Notes: a model not told the origin generated them from the letters alone. Shown: positions 37,646-47,744, numbered from the stretch's first letter. The stretch is DNA of 64,000 nt from Pseudomonas sediminis (GCF_002741105.1 NZ_NIQU01000003.1:376883-440882), one strand, 5' to 3'. Numbers and translations are program-made.

Positions 37646-39418
37646 TTAATAAGTCCGAACCTTGGGTTCAAATGCCGGAACGGTCTTCGGCGCGAAGTTC
37701 ACGTCACGCTTGGCTACGCGCTTCTCGCCCGGGAAGTAGAGCGAATGGCACAGCCAGTTCTGATCGTCGCGCTCCTCGAAGTCTTCACGAGCGTGGGCGC
37801 CACGGGACTCTTTACGAGCCTCGGCCGCGACCGCGGTCGCTTCAGCAACTTCGAGCAGGTTTTGCAGTTCCAGCGCTTCGATACGCGCAGTGTTGAACGC
37901 CTGGCTCTTGTCCGCGATTTTGACTTTCGCGATGCGCTCACGCAGGTCGGCCAGTTGTTGGATGCCCTTCTGCATGTATTCGCCAGTACGGAATACACCG
38001 AAGTAGTTTTGCATGCACTGTTGCAGCTCTTTACGCAGCGGGGCGACGTCTTCGCCAGTGCTGCGCTCGTTGACGCCAGCCAGACGCGACAGCGACTGTT
38101 CGATGTCGGTTTCGCTGGCACCACGGACTTCCACGCCTTCTTTCAGCGCTTTTTCCAGGTGCAGGCCAGCGGCGCGGCCGAATACCACCAGGTCGAGCAG
38201 CGAGTTGCCGCCCAGACGGTTGGCACCGTGCACCGACACGCACGCCACTTCACCTACAGCGAACAGACCTTCGATGATCTTGTCGTTGCCGTTGGCGTCC
38301 TGAGTGATTGCCTGACCATGAATGTTGGTCGGCACGCCGCCCATCATGTAGTGGCAGGTCGGGATGACCGGTACCGGAGCGACGACTGGGTCGACGTGGG
38401 CGAAGGTCTTGGACAGTTCGCAGATACCCGGCAGGCGGCTGTGCAGCACTTCCTCGCCCAGGTGATCCAGCTTCAGCAGTACGTGGTCCTTGTCCGGGCC
38501 ACAGCCGTTGCCGGCGATGACTTCCTTGACCATGGAACGGGCAACGACGTCGCGACCAGCCAGGTCTTTGGCGTTCGGCGCATAACGCTCCATGAAGCGC
38601 TCGCCATGGGCGTTGATCAGGTAACCACCTTCACCACGGCAGCCTTCGGTAACCAGTACACCAGCGCCGGCGATACCGGTCGGGTGGAACTGCCACATTT
38701 CGATGTCCTGCACCGGCACGCCGGCACGCAGGGCCATGCCCACGCCGTCACCGGTGTTGATCAGGGCGTTGGTGGTGGAGGCGTAGATACGGCCAGCACC
38801 ACCAGTGGCCAGAACCACGGCCTTGGAGCGAATGTAGACGGTTTCGCCAGTTTCGATGCAGATGGCGATGACGCCGACGATGGCGCCGTCCTGGTTCTTC
38901 ACCAGATCGACTGCGTACCACTCGTTGAGGAACGAGGTGCCGGCTTTCAGGTTGGCCTGGTACAGGGTGTGCAGCAGGGCGTGACCGGTACGGTCAGCAG
39001 CGGCGCAGGTACGAGCAGCCTGAGTCGGGTTATCCGGGCCCTTGGACTGACCACCGAACGGACGCTGATAGATGCGGCCCTGCTCGGTACGGGAGAACGG
39101 CAACCCCATGTGCTCGAGCTCGAACACCGCTTCCGGGCCGACGGAGCACATGTATTCGATAGCGTCCTGGTCACCGATGTAGTCGGAACCCTTGACGGTA
39201 TCGTACATGTGCCAGCGCCAATCATCGTTCGGGTCGGCCGAAGCGATGGCACAGGTGATGCCACCCTGAGCGGAAACGGTGTGCGAACGAGTCGGGAACA
39301 CCTTGGTGACCACGGCAGTCTTGTGACCGCCCTGAGCCAGTTGCAGCGCGGCACGCATGCCAGCGCCGCCGCCACCAACGATGATGGCGTCATAGGAAAG
39401 AGTACGGATGCTAGCCAT
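37646..39418 (-). CDS. sdhA: Succinate dehydrogenase flavoprotein subunit
   Basis: The 590-residue catalytic subunit oxidises succinate to fumarate. It has the FAD motif [19 protein letters not shown], the covalent-FAD segment [13 protein letters not shown] with its His, and active-site stretches such as [21 protein letters not shown] and [15 protein letters not shown]. Length and motifs are normal. It lies between sdhD and sdhB with gaps of only a few bases, so the four subunits are co-transcribed. Confidence 0.97.
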   Translation of the reverse strand: MASIRTLSYDAIIVGGGGAGMRAALQLAQGGHKTAVVTKVFPTRSHTVSAQGGITCAIASADPNDDWRWHMYDTVKGSDYIGDQDAIEYMCSVGPEAVFELEHMGLPFSRTEQGRIYQRPFGGQSKGPDNPTQAARTCAAADRTGHALLHTLYQANLKAGTSFLNEWYAVDLVKNQDGAIVGVIAICIETGETVYIRSKAVVLATGGAGRIYASTTNALINTGDGVGMALRAGVPVQDIEMWQFHPTGIAGAGVLVTEGCRGEGGYLINAHGERFMERYAPNAKDLAGRDVVARSMVKEVIAGNGCGPDKDHVLLKLDHLGEEVLHSRLPGICELSKTFAHVDPVVAPVPVIPTCHYMMGGVPTNIHGQAITQDANGNDKIIEGLFAVGEVACVSVHGANRLGGNSLLDLVVFGRAAGLHLEKALKEGVEVRGASETDIEQSLSRLAGVNERSTGEDVAPLRKELQQCMQNYFGVFRTGEYMQKGIQQLADLRERIAKVKIADKSQAFNTARIEALELQNLLEVAEATAVAAEARKESRGAHAREDFEERDDQNWLCHSLYFPGEKRVAKRDVNFAPKTVPAFEPKVRTY

Positions 39419-39421
39419 GAA

Positions 39422-39790
39422 TCAGAAACCCCACAGAATCTGCACGCCCCAGACGAACATCGTGAACATGGCGATGCCACACACGGCCTGGAACAGGAAA
39501 CGCACACCAGTCGCCCACTTGCCCAGCGCCATCGGCGTCAGGTAGTCGGTGGAAATAGTCCACATGCCGACCCAGGCGTGCACGCTCAGTGCAACGAGGG
39601 CCAGCAGGCTGAAGATGCGCATTGCGGTATGCGAGAACAGGCCATGCCATTCGGCGTAGCCCATACCGGGATTACAGATCACATAGCCCAGCAGAAACAG
39701 CGTGTAAGCCGCGAGAACGACCGCAGAAACGCGCTGAGCCATCCAGTCATAGAGGCCCGAACGCGAGAAATTCGTGACATTAGTTACCAT
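39422..39790 (-). CDS. sdhD: Succinate dehydrogenase membrane anchor subunit
   Basis: The 122-residue anchor has three transmembrane helices and helps bind heme b and quinone. It starts MVTNVTNFSRSGLYDWMAQR and contains SVHAWVGMWTISTDYL with the heme His. The ATG at 39790 follows a G-rich ribosome site, and two codons upstream is a GTG that I consider less likely. It overlaps the end of sdhC by seven bases. Confidence 0.95.
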   Translation of the reverse strand: MVTNVTNFSRSGLYDWMAQRVSAVVLAAYTLFLLGYVICNPGMGYAEWHGLFSHTAMRIFSLLALVALSVHAWVGMWTISTDYLTPMALGKWATGVRFLFQAVCGIAMFTMFVWGVQILWGF

Positions 39791-40158
39791 ATCCACACCC
39801 CCAGCAGCACGATCACTACCGCCGCCACTACGACGACGATTTTCGAGCCCAGCTTGCCGCCTTCCAGCGTCTCACCGATGCCCATGTCCATGATCAAGTG
39901 GCGTACACCGGCCACCAGGTGGTACAGCAGAGCGGACAACAGACCCCAGATCACGAACTTGGCCAGCGGGCTGGTCAGGCATTCTTTCACCTGGGCGAAG
40001 CCCTCTTCGGAGGTCAGCGACTTGTCGAGGCCAAACAGCAGAATGGCGATACCGACAAAGAGGATGACACCGGAGATACGGTGAAGAATGGACGTGTAAG
40101 CGGTGATCGGAAGCTTGATAGTCCGAAGGTCTAGGTTTACAGGTCGTTGGCTATTCAC
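39784..40158 (-). CDS. sdhC: Succinate dehydrogenase cytochrome b556 subunit
   Basis: The 124-residue subunit starts NSQRPVNLDLRTIKLPITAY after a GTG initiation codon at 40158. No ATG in frame gives a sensible N-terminus. It has three membrane helices; YTSILHRISGVILF holds the conserved Ser and Arg of the quinone pocket, and YHLVAGVRHLIMD holds the heme His. It is the first gene of the sdhCDAB-sucAB-lpdG-sucCD group and is divergent from gltA. Confidence 0.95.
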   Translation of the reverse strand: MNSQRPVNLDLRTIKLPITAYTSILHRISGVILFVGIAILLFGLDKSLTSEEGFAQVKECLTSPLAKFVIWGLLSALLYHLVAGVRHLIMDMGIGETLEGGKLGSKIVVVVAAVVIVLLGVWIW

Positions 40159-40291
40159 GGCTTTTTTATCACACTGAGAGCCCCTAACGATCAGGGCAAA
40201 GTTGTTGGGAAGTGCACTGGCAAGGTACCCATCACCCAATGAGTGACAACCGCCATGACACGGCCCTAAAGCCTGTGGCGGTCGGCCGCAG

Positions 40292-40320
40292 AGTATAGAC
40301 AGTTAGCAGACTAATGACAA
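40292..40320 (-). promoter_or_regulatory. Sigma-70 promoter of the sdh-suc genes
   Basis: On the minus strand TTGTCA is followed after 17 bases by TATACT, a near-consensus pair. Transcription would begin about 125 bases before the sdhC GTG. Confidence 0.7.
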
Positions 40321-40434
40321 TGCAATGCCCTACCCCAAAAAGCGCATTGCAGCCTTTAAACAAATGGCGTAAATAGCGCCCTTTTTTCGCTGAAAATACC
40401 GTTCAAACCCTTCTACTGCCTGGGTTCTCGCAAA

Positions 40435-40462
40435 TTGACTTTCGGATTTATCCCACTATAGT
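40435..40462 (+). promoter_or_regulatory. Sigma-70 promoter of gltA
   Basis: TTGACT and TATAGT are separated by 16 bases, a near-consensus promoter 60 bases before the gltA start codon. Confidence 0.75.
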
Positions 40463-40521
40463 GGTGCGGGCCCTGCGTGGGGGGCTGTCTGATGATTTCA
40501 AGCATAACTAGGAGGCCACAT

Positions 40522-41805
40522 ATGGCTGACAAAAAAGCGCAGTTGATCATCGAGGGCAATGCCCCCGTCGAACTGCCCGTTCTGACCGGCACTGTTGGTC
40601 CCGATGTAATCGATGTGCGGAGCCTGACCGCCACGGGTCGGTTCACATTTGATCCTGGTTTCATGTCGACCGCCTCTTGCGAGTCGAAGATCACCTATAT
40701 CGACGGCGACCAAGGGATCCTGCTGCACCGCGGCTACCCCATCGAGCAGCTCGCCGAGCAATCCGACTACCTGGAAACCTGCTACCTGCTGCTCAATGGC
40801 GAACTGCCGAGCAAGGAAGAAAAGGCCCAGTTCGTCAGCACCATCAAGAACCACACCATGGTTCATGAGCAACTGAAGACCTTCTTCAACGGCTTCCGCC
40901 GCGATGCCCACCCGATGGCCATCATGTGCGGCGTAGTTGGCGCCCTGTCCGCCTTCTATCACGACTCGCTGGACATCAATAACCCGCAGCACCGCGAAGT
41001 GTCGGCCATGCGCCTGGTGGCCAAGATGCCGACCATTGCCGCCATGACCTACAAGTACTCCATGGGCCAACCCATGATGTACCCGCGCAATGACCTGAAT
41101 TACGCGGAAAACTTCCTGCACATGATGTTCAACACCCCGTGCGAGATCAAACCGATCAGCCCGGTGCTGGCCAAGGCGATGGACAAGATCTTCATCCTCC
41201 ACGCTGACCATGAGCAGAACGCCTCCACCTCCACCGTACGGCTGGCTGGCTCCTCGGGCGCCAACCCGTTCGCCTGTATCGCAGCAGGTATCGCTGCGCT
41301 GTGGGGCCCGGCACACGGCGGCGCCAACGAAGCCGTACTGGCAATGCTCGACGAGATCGGTGACGTTTCCAACATCGACAAGTTCATCGCCAAGGCCAAG
41401 GACAAGAACGACCCGTTCAAGCTGATGGGCTTCGGTCATCGCGTTTACAAGAACCGCGACCCGCGCGCCACCGTGATGAAGCAGACCTGCGACGAAGTAC
41501 TCGGCGAACTGGGCATCACCAATGACCCGCAGCTGGAACTGGCCATGCGCCTGGAAGAGATCGCCCTGACCGATCCGTACTTCAAAGAGCGCAACCTGTA
41601 CCCGAACGTGGACTTCTACTCGGGCATCATCCTCAAGGCCATCGGCATTCCGACCTCGATGTTCACCGTTATCTTCGCCCTGGCACGTACCGTGGGCTGG
41701 ATCTCGCACTGGAAGGAAATGCTTTCGGGTCCGTACAAGATTGGCCGTCCGCGCCAGCTGTACACCGGTTACGAGCAGCGTGATCTGCCGGCTAACCGCG
41801 ACTGA
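40522..41805 (+). CDS. gltA: Citrate synthase (type II, GltA)
   Basis: GltA condenses oxaloacetate and acetyl-CoA to citrate. The 427-residue product begins [20 protein letters not shown] at an ATG with a perfect AGGAGG site. The active-site signature [14 protein letters not shown] and [19 protein letters not shown] hold the catalytic His and Asp region. Its length and N-terminal beta domain fit the hexameric, NADH-sensitive Gram-negative type. It diverges from the sdh genes and is followed by a strong terminator. Confidence 0.97.
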   Translation: MADKKAQLIIEGNAPVELPVLTGTVGPDVIDVRSLTATGRFTFDPGFMSTASCESKITYIDGDQGILLHRGYPIEQLAEQSDYLETCYLLLNGELPSKEEKAQFVSTIKNHTMVHEQLKTFFNGFRRDAHPMAIMCGVVGALSAFYHDSLDINNPQHREVSAMRLVAKMPTIAAMTYKYSMGQPMMYPRNDLNYAENFLHMMFNTPCEIKPISPVLAKAMDKIFILHADHEQNASTSTVRLAGSSGANPFACIAAGIAALWGPAHGGANEAVLAMLDEIGDVSNIDKFIAKAKDKNDPFKLMGFGHRVYKNRDPRATVMKQTCDEVLGELGITNDPQLELAMRLEEIALTDPYFKERNLYPNVDFYSGIILKAIGIPTSMFTVIFALARTVGWISHWKEMLSGPYKIGRPRQLYTGYEQRDLPANRD

Positions 41806-41820
41806 TAGCGCCGCGAAACG

Positions 41821-41848
41821 AAAAAGGCTGCCAATGGCAGCCTTTTTT
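41821..41848 (+). terminator. Rho-independent terminator of gltA
   Basis: AAGGCTGCC and GGCAGCCTT pair around AAT and are followed by TTTT. The preceding A-run lets it also serve the converging START-domain gene. Confidence 0.9.
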
Positions 41849-41869
41849 ATTGCCCGGAGCGGGCCTGGC

Positions 41870-42469
41870 TCAGCGTCCTTCCACCTTCGCCCGCAAGCCC
41901 TGCAGCGTTTGCAGCGGCGCATCGACGACGAAACTGTTGGCCAGCCAGGAGGGCACGCTGCCGCCCGGTTCAGTGTGCACCTCGTAGGTCACTTCCACCT
42001 CGCCCTGACCCAGCGGTTTGAGATGCCACTCGCCATCGATACGCTGCACCCGCACGAAGTCATTTTCCTCCGGCAAGCGCTCCGGCACCGCCTTGAGCAG
42101 GCGCGTGACGCCGCCATCTGCACCGGTGCGTGTGGTCACCTGAATCACCGAATCACGCGCCTTCACCGGCCAGGGCATTTCGAAACGGGTGTACAGCTCG
42201 CTCACGTCGCCCTTACTCTCGAGCAGTCGCTGCTGCTGGCAACTGAAGATCCAGGAGCAGGAGCCGGCGACATCCTCCTGCGCGGCTTGTACGGCAGCCA
42301 GGTCGCCCTTGATCGTCACCACGCCACGATAGGCCTTGTACTTCGACCCAGGCACATCGGCCAGATAAACGCTGACACCGTCTTCCTCGCGCTCCAACTG
42401 CCACTGCCTTTCGGCAGCTTGGGCAGCGGTCGCGCACAACAGCATGGCCAGAACGGAAAAACGCATCAT
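41870..42469 (-). CDS. START-domain lipid-binding-like protein, periplasmic
   Basis: The 199-residue product has a signal peptide (MMRFSVLAMLLCATAAQA) and then a START/Bet v 1-like domain: REEDGVSVYLADVPGSKYKAYRGVVTIKGD and the C-terminal VEVTYEVHTEPGGSVPSWLANSFVVDAP. Such proteins in pseudomonads are predicted periplasmic and may hold a lipid or other hydrophobic ligand, but none is established. I chose the ATG at 42469 with GGGAG nine bases upstream. It converges on gltA and is upstream of nothing obvious. Confidence 0.8.
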   Translation of the reverse strand: MMRFSVLAMLLCATAAQAAERQWQLEREEDGVSVYLADVPGSKYKAYRGVVTIKGDLAAVQAAQEDVAGSCSWIFSCQQQRLLESKGDVSELYTRFEMPWPVKARDSVIQVTTRTGADGGVTRLLKAVPERLPEENDFVRVQRIDGEWHLKPLGQGEVEVTYEVHTEPGGSVPSWLANSFVVDAPLQTLQGLRAKVEGR

Positions 42470-42534
42470 TTCGAGCAACTCCCGGAAGGACTGTTTGCGT
42501 TTCGACCCGCACGGGCCGCAAGCGGTTCAAATCG

Positions 42535-42786
42535 TCAGGCCGTCGCCTGCTCCAGCCAGCCCAGCATCCGAATGGCACTCTCGCGGTCATCCGCACACAA
42601 CTGTTCTTCTGCCTTGAAACCTCCGCACACAGCAGGTCTCTCCGGGCGACCGAAGATGGCGCAGAGAAACTCGGCATCAAGATGAATACAGCGCACGCCG
42701 GCCGGCTTGCCATCGGGCATACCTGGAATCGGAGAACTGATGGAAGGCGCGATGCAGCAGGCACCGCAACCAGCACGACACTCCAT
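42535..42786 (-). CDS. YkgJ-family cysteine cluster protein
   Basis: The 83-residue protein has the YkgJ-type pattern MECRAGCGACCIAP at the N-terminus and further Cys in GVRCIHLD, FLCAIFG, PAVCGGF and QLCADD. The family is predicted to bind zinc or iron through CxxCC; function is not known. The full-length short form is common in pseudomonads. A repeat element lies between it and the upstream dehydrogenase gene on the same strand. Confidence 0.82.
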   Translation of the reverse strand: MECRAGCGACCIAPSISSPIPGMPDGKPAGVRCIHLDAEFLCAIFGRPERPAVCGGFKAEEQLCADDRESAIRMLGWLEQATA

Positions 42787-42825
42787 GAAACGACCTCGAC
42801 TACAAACGAACGGCGGCGATCCTAA

Positions 42826-42995
42826 CAGGCCGCTGAAAAACTACCTACGTTGCCATTGCTGCGTTAAAAACAGGCTCGTGCGCGAGTCCGATCAAAATGC
42901 TCATTTACAACTCGTAAACTGCGCTTTTCGCCTGTTTTTGCGGGGCCGCCATCGGTATTGCACTGGCTGCCTCGCCTACGTTTTTCAACGGCCTG
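42826..42995. repeat. MITE-like intergenic repeat, copy B (170 bp, CTAA duplication)
   Basis: The ends CAGGCCGCTGAAAAAC and, on the other strand, CAGGCCGTTGAAAAAC are near-perfect inverted repeats. CTAA stands directly outside both ends (42822-42825 and 42996-42999), a target-site duplication. AAAACAGGC (42867-42875) pairs with GCCTGTTTT (42930-42938) inside, enclosing the conserved core at 42899-42918. There is no open frame. It is longer than copy A by two internal insertions. Confidence 0.85.
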
Positions 42996-43033
42996 CTAAT
43001 GAGGCACGCGCTTGCCGTCGAGGCCTTTCACGA

Positions 43034-43906
43034 TCAGCGGTTACGCTGCAGGCGGGCCAGCAGGCTGGAGGTATCCCAGCGCCCACCACCCATTGATTGA
43101 ACATCGGCATAGAACTGATCGACCAGCGCCGTCACCGGCAGCTGTGCGCCGTTGCGACGCGACTCTTCGAGCACAATCGACAGGTCCTTGCGCATCCAGT
43201 CGACCGCGAAGCCGAAGTCGAACTCGCCCGCCAGCATGGTCTTGTAGCGGTTTTCCATCTGCCAGGACTGCGCCGCGCCCTTGCTGATCACATCGACCAC
43301 CGCATGACCATCCAGCCCTGCACGCTGAGCGAAGTTCAGCGCTTCTGCCAACCCCTGAACCAGACCAGCGATGCAGATCTGATTGACCATCTTGCTCAAC
43401 TGGCCGCTACCGGCCGGCCCCATCAGGCGCATCATTCGCGCGTAGCTCTGGATGACCGGCTCGGCTACAGCATAGGTTTCGGCCTCACCACCGACCATCA
43501 CGGTCAGCACGCCATTGACCGCTCCCGCCTGACCGCCAGACACCGGCGCATCTAGAAAGCCGAGGCCACGCTCGACCGCGATGGCTGCCAACTCACGCGC
43601 GACATCAGCAGAAGCCGTGGTGTGGTCGACCAGGATCGCGCCCGGCGCCATGCCAGCGAATGCGCCCTGCTCGCCGAGCACCACGCTGCGCAGGTCGTCA
43701 TCATTGCCGACACAACACATCACCAGTTCGGCACCTGCCACCGCCTCACGCGGGGTCGGCGCACTGCTGCCGGCATACTCGCCCATCCACTGCTCGGCCT
43801 TGCCCGGCGAGCGGTTGTAGACAGTCACCTGATGACCGTTGCGGGCCAGATGCCCAGCCATCGGATAGCCCATGACGCCCAAACCGAGAAACGCGACCTT
43901 TGCCAT
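43034..43906 (-). CDS. 3-Hydroxyisobutyrate dehydrogenase family oxidoreductase
   Basis: The 290-residue protein has the N-terminal NAD motif VAFLGLGVMGYPMAGHLARNG, the substrate segment LDAPVSGGQAGAVNGVLTVM, and the catalytic Lys in GSGQLSKMVNQI. The family oxidises 3-hydroxyisobutyrate, tartronate semialdehyde or related beta-hydroxy acids. The ATG at 43906 has AGGAGGTC upstream; the longer frame is not family-like. The context, separate from valine genes, does not fix the substrate. Confidence 0.88.
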   Translation of the reverse strand: MAKVAFLGLGVMGYPMAGHLARNGHQVTVYNRSPGKAEQWMGEYAGSSAPTPREAVAGAELVMCCVGNDDDLRSVVLGEQGAFAGMAPGAILVDHTTASADVARELAAIAVERGLGFLDAPVSGGQAGAVNGVLTVMVGGEAETYAVAEPVIQSYARMMRLMGPAGSGQLSKMVNQICIAGLVQGLAEALNFAQRAGLDGHAVVDVISKGAAQSWQMENRYKTMLAGEFDFGFAVDWMRKDLSIVLEESRRNGAQLPVTALVDQFYADVQSMGGGRWDTSSLLARLQRNR

Positions 43907-44090
43907 AGTGACCTCCTGCAGATATAGGCGCCAGAGCCTAACACGACGTTTGCCCTGGCCGAAAAGGCCTTCCATACTGCCTGCGGTACCGCTCAGCACA
44001 GGGGCTTGAACTTGGTCCTGATACCAGGAACCTTTTCCATGCAGTGAGGCCGAAGCGCAACAGATCGCAGACAGGTTCTAAGGAGCGCCC

Positions 44091-44639
44091 ATGGGGCATT
44101 GGCTAGTCATCGACCTGGAGGCCACCACCGACGAAGGCGGTTGGGCGATGGAAGAAATGGAAATCATCGAAATCGGAGCCAGCCTGGTCGGAGCAGACGG
44201 TCATGAGCGCGATCACTTTCAACGCTTCATCAGGCCACAGCGCCGCCCCTGCCTGACCGATTTCTGCCGCGAACTCACCCATATCACCCAGGCCGAGATC
44301 GACAGCGCCGCTACCCTGCCCCAGGTCTGGGCTCAGTTCGAGCGCTGGCTGACCCAGCATGCGCCACGCCTGGTCGGCTGGAGCAGCTGGGGTGATTACG
44401 ACCGCCGCCAGCTGGAGCAGGAATGGCGTCAACATCAGGTGCACAGTCTGCTGACCGAGGTGCCGCACCTCAACCTCAAACAGGCTTTCGCCAAGGCGCG
44501 CCAATTGCAGCGCCCGGTTGGTCTGCACAGTGCACTGCAACTGGCTGGCATGCAGTTTCAAGGGCAACAGCACCGCGCCCTCGAAGATGCGCGTAACACC
44601 GCCCGCCTGCTGCCACTGGTATTGCCCCTTAAAGACTGA
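44091..44639 (+). CDS. DEDDh-type 3'-5' exonuclease
   Basis: The 182-residue protein has the exonuclease motifs VIDLEATTDEG (the DxE acidic pair), SWGDYDRRQLEQEW, and HRALEDARNTARLL with the final His and Asp. This arrangement resembles the short ERI-1/KapD-type exonucleases acting on RNA or DNA ends. Substrate and pathway are not shown. It starts at an ATG after an AAGGAG site and lies about 140 bases before ppnP. Confidence 0.85.
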   Translation: MGHWLVIDLEATTDEGGWAMEEMEIIEIGASLVGADGHERDHFQRFIRPQRRPCLTDFCRELTHITQAEIDSAATLPQVWAQFERWLTQHAPRLVGWSSWGDYDRRQLEQEWRQHQVHSLLTEVPHLNLKQAFAKARQLQRPVGLHSALQLAGMQFQGQQHRALEDARNTARLLPLVLPLKD

Positions 44640-44777
44640 TGACGAAGAAAAGGCGCTTGGGCATACTGGCGACCCTTTTATGGCCTGCCATGCATGGCGG
44701 TCACCCTTCGGGCCGTCGTCACACGACGTTAAACATGGCTCCCAGCAACTTTTTCAACCCCTTCCGAGGAATCGCAG

Positions 44778-45059
44778 ATGTTCAAGGTCAACGAATACTT
44801 CGACGGCACCGTCAAATCCATCGGTTTCACCATGGCTGAAGGCCCTGCCACCATCGGCGTAATGGCCCCGGGCGAATACGAATTCGGCACCAGCCAGCTG
44901 GAAGTCATGCACGTGGTTGCCGGCGCTCTGACCGTCAAGCTGCCAGGCAGCGACAGCTGGAACACCTTCGAAGCCGGCAGCAAGTTCACCGTCGAGGCCA
45001 ACAGCAAGTTCCAGCTCAAGGTAGCCGTAGACACCGCCTACCTCTGCGAATACCGCTAA
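44778..45059 (+). CDS. ppnP: Pyrimidine/purine nucleoside phosphorylase
   Basis: The 93-residue cupin matches PpnP (YaiE), which phosphorolyses several nucleosides to the free base and ribose 1-phosphate. The sequence [40 protein letters not shown] and the C-terminal [16 protein letters not shown] are characteristic. A strong terminator follows, so the exonuclease and ppnP may form a small unit. Confidence 0.93.
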   Translation: MFKVNEYFDGTVKSIGFTMAEGPATIGVMAPGEYEFGTSQLEVMHVVAGALTVKLPGSDSWNTFEAGSKFTVEANSKFQLKVAVDTAYLCEYR

Positions 45060-45074
45060 GCCACAGGCCTCATG

Positions 45075-45103
45075 AAAAACCGGCCCTCGCGGCCGGTTTT
45101 TTC
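45075..45103 (+). terminator. Rho-independent terminator of ppnP
   Basis: AAAACCGGCC and GGCCGGTTTT form a ten-base-pair stem with a five-base loop and T-run. Confidence 0.9.
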
Positions 45104-45130
45104 TTTCATGCTCACCAGCAGGACATACCC

Positions 45131-45982
45131 ATGCCACGCAGCGCACTTCTCGTCCCCATTGCCTTGCTCGTGGTGGCCATGGTCTCGATCCAGAGCGGCG
45201 CCTCGCTGGCCAAGAACCTGTTCCCGCTGGTCGGTGCCGAAGGCACCACGGCGCTGCGCCTGGTGCTCGGCGCGATCATCCTGTCGCTGGTGATGCAACC
45301 GTGGCGTGCACGTCTGGACCTGCGCAAGTGCCACGCCCTGCTGGCTTACGGCCTGGCGCTGGGCGGCATGAACCTGATGTTCTACATGTCGCTACAGAGC
45401 ATTCCGCTGGGCATCGCCGTGGCCCTGGAGTTCACCGGGCCGCTGGCCCTGGCGCTGTTTTCTTCGCGCCGCCTGCTGGATTTCGTCTGGGTGATCCTGG
45501 CCGTCGTCGGGTTATGGATGCTTTTGCCCACCGGCGCCACGCAACACGCCATCGATCCGCTCGGCGCAGCCCTGGCACTCGGCGCGGGTGTTTGCTGGTC
45601 GCTGTACATCATCTTCGGACAGAAAGCCGGCGCCCAGCATGGCCGCCACACAGTTGCCCTGGGCACCTGGGTCGCCGCTCTCCTGGTACTGCCCATCGGA
45701 GTCTGGCATGCCGGCAGTGACCTGCTGAGCCTTGACCTGCTGCCCATCGCCCTGGGTGTCGCGGTGCTGTCCTCGGCCCTGCCCTACAGCCTGGAGATGG
45801 TCGCCCTTACGCGCCTACCAGCGCGCACCTTCAGCGTACTGATGAGCCTGGAGCCGGCAGTCGCGGCAATGTGCGGCCTGGCCTTTCTCGGCGAGAAGCT
45901 GCTCTGGGGCCAGTGGCTGGCCGTCGGCGCGATCATCGTCGCCTCGGCCGGGGCGGCCGCCACTATCAAGCCAAAAAGTTAA
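45131..45982 (+). CDS. EamA-family exporter (RhtA-like)
   Basis: The 283-residue membrane protein has ten hydrophobic segments in two EamA halves. Conserved features are SIQSGASLAKNLFPLVGAEG, LQSIPLGIAVALEFTGPLAL and SLEPAVAAMCGLAFLGE, which match RhtA, the threonine/homoserine exporter of E. coli. An amino-acid export role is likely; the exact substrate is not shown. Its stop overlaps the converging ABC exporter stop by four bases (TTAA). Confidence 0.87.
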   Translation: MPRSALLVPIALLVVAMVSIQSGASLAKNLFPLVGAEGTTALRLVLGAIILSLVMQPWRARLDLRKCHALLAYGLALGGMNLMFYMSLQSIPLGIAVALEFTGPLALALFSSRRLLDFVWVILAVVGLWMLLPTGATQHAIDPLGAALALGAGVCWSLYIIFGQKAGAQHGRHTVALGTWVAALLVLPIGVWHAGSDLLSLDLLPIALGVAVLSSALPYSLEMVALTRLPARTFSVLMSLEPAVAAMCGLAFLGEKLLWGQWLAVGAIIVASAGAAATIKPKS

Positions 45983-47736
45983 GTACCGAACTGCAACTCG
46001 GCCAGCCGCGCATAGAGCGGGCTGCTTTCGATCAACTCGGCATGGCTGCCGATGGCAGCCAAACGGCCCTGCTCGATCACTGCGATGCGATCCGCTTGCT
46101 TTACCGTGGCCAGACGGTGAGCGATCACCAGCGTGGTACGCCCGGCCATCAGCGATGGCAGCGCCTGCTGAATCAGGTGTTCACTCTCGGCATCCAGCGC
46201 ACTGGTGGCCTCGTCGAGCAGCAGGATCGGCGCATCGGCCAGCAAGGCACGAGCAATGGCCAGACGTTGACGCTGGCCGCCGGAAAGCCCAAGCCCGGCC
46301 TCACCGAGATGGGTCTGGTAGCCCTGCGGCAAACGCTGGATGAACTCATGGGCGTGTGCCGCTCGCGCGGCCGCCTCCACTTCGGCCTGACTGGCATCCA
46401 GGCGGCCGTAGCGAATGTTGTCTTCGACCGAGCCGAAGAACAGCGCGGGATTCTGTGACACCAGAGCGAAACAGGCGCGCAGCTCGCGCGGCTCGAGCTG
46501 ATCGATAGGCACACCGTCGATGAGGATGCGCCCGCCCTGCGGGTCGAAAAAACGCAGCAGCAGGTCGAACAGCGTCGACTTGCCAGCACCGGACGGCCCC
46601 ACCAGCGCCAGGGTTTCACCTGCCGCCACCTGCAAATCGATGCCATCGACGGCATAGCTGTCCGAGCGCGACGGATAGGCGAAACGCACGCCCTGCAACT
46701 CGATACGTCCCTGCACCGGCTGCGGCAGATGCTGCGGCTGTTCTGGCGCCACGATGGCGTTACTGGCGCGCAATAGCTCGCCGATACGCTCGGCGGCGCC
46801 TGCGGCGCGCTGCAACTCACCGATCACCTCGCTCAGGGTGCCGAAGGACGAGCCGACGATCAGGCTGTAGAACACGAAAGCCGCCAGCTCACCACCGGAA
46901 ATACGCCCGGCGATCACGTCCATGCCGCCGACCCAGAGCATCACCCCCACCGCACCGAGTACCAGCACGATGACCACGGTGATCAGCCAGGAACGCTGGG
47001 CGATGCGCTTGCGCGCCACATCGAAAGCGGCCTCGGCCGACTCACCGAAGCGTCGCTTGTCCTCGTTCTGATGGTTGTAGGCCTGCACGGTCTTGATCTG
47101 CCCCAGCGTCTCGCCGACGTAGCTGCCGACATCCGCCACGCGGTCCTGGCTCTGCCGCGACAGCGCGCGCACACGGCGGCCGAACAGCAGGATCGGCGCC
47201 ACCACCAGCGGCAGGGCCAGCAGGACGATACCGCTGAGCTTGGGATTGGTCACCACCAGCAGCACGCTGCCACCGATCAACATGATCAGGTTACGCAGCG
47301 CCATCGACAGCGACGAGCCGATCACCGATTGCAGCAAGGTGGTGTCGGCGGTCAGCCGCGACTGGATCTCCGAGCTGCGATTGCTCTCGTAGAAGCCTGG
47401 ATGCAACTCGATCAGGTGATCGAACACCCGCCGGCGGATGTCCGCGACCACCCGCTCGCCGATCCACGACACCAGATAGAAACGCGTGTAGGTACCGAAG
47501 GCCAACGCCAGTACCAGCACGAAAAACAGCAGCAGGGAGTGCCGCAGCGCTGCCGGCGATTGCGTGGCCAGGCCCTGGTCCACAAGCAGCTTGATGCCCT
47601 GGCCCATTGACAGGGTGATCGCCGCCGTGAACATCAGCGCCAGCAGCGCGCCCACCACTCGGCCGCGATAAGGCGCGATGAAGCGCCAGGCCAGACGCAT
47701 GGCGCCACGCTGGCGAGAAGAAAGCATCGAGGTCAT
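45979..47736 (-). CDS. ABC exporter, fused transmembrane and ATPase domains (MsbA-like)
   Basis: The 585-residue half-transporter has six membrane helices in residues 1-310 and an ATPase with Walker A GPSGAGKST, signature LGLSGGQRQRLAIARALL, Walker B ILLLDEATSALD and H-loop VIAHRLATV. It belongs to the MsbA/LipA-flippase or multidrug exporter class, and likely works as a homodimer. MsbA itself is essential and typically linked to lpxK, which is absent here, so this is probably a paralogue. It lies downstream of the DoxX-like gene, with eight bases between. Confidence 0.88.
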   Translation of the reverse strand: MTSMLSSRQRGAMRLAWRFIAPYRGRVVGALLALMFTAAITLSMGQGIKLLVDQGLATQSPAALRHSLLLFFVLVLALAFGTYTRFYLVSWIGERVVADIRRRVFDHLIELHPGFYESNRSSEIQSRLTADTTLLQSVIGSSLSMALRNLIMLIGGSVLLVVTNPKLSGIVLLALPLVVAPILLFGRRVRALSRQSQDRVADVGSYVGETLGQIKTVQAYNHQNEDKRRFGESAEAAFDVARKRIAQRSWLITVVIVLVLGAVGVMLWVGGMDVIAGRISGGELAAFVFYSLIVGSSFGTLSEVIGELQRAAGAAERIGELLRASNAIVAPEQPQHLPQPVQGRIELQGVRFAYPSRSDSYAVDGIDLQVAAGETLALVGPSGAGKSTLFDLLLRFFDPQGGRILIDGVPIDQLEPRELRACFALVSQNPALFFGSVEDNIRYGRLDASQAEVEAAARAAHAHEFIQRLPQGYQTHLGEAGLGLSGGQRQRLAIARALLADAPILLLDEATSALDAESEHLIQQALPSLMAGRTTLVIAHRLATVKQADRIAVIEQGRLAAIGSHAELIESSPLYARLAELQFGT

Positions 47737-47744
47737 GACAGGTC

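Larger units (their letters stand above)
40159..40521. promoter_or_regulatory. Divergent promoter region between sdhC and gltA (363 bases)
   Basis: No gene is seen here. It contains good sigma-70 promoters facing both ways (40292-40320 minus and 40435-40462 plus). Long leaders on both sides leave room for RNA-level control; no specific site could be named. Confidence 0.7.

Noticed and set aside
37745..40084. A 779-codon open frame antisense to sdhA-sdhC
   Set aside because: Same reason: it is a shadow of highly expressed genes, with no ribosome site and no recognisable domain.
44639..44839. Possible 66-residue gene between the exonuclease and ppnP genes
   Set aside because: It runs into ppnP in another frame, has no domain features, and its start touches the exonuclease stop only by chance.
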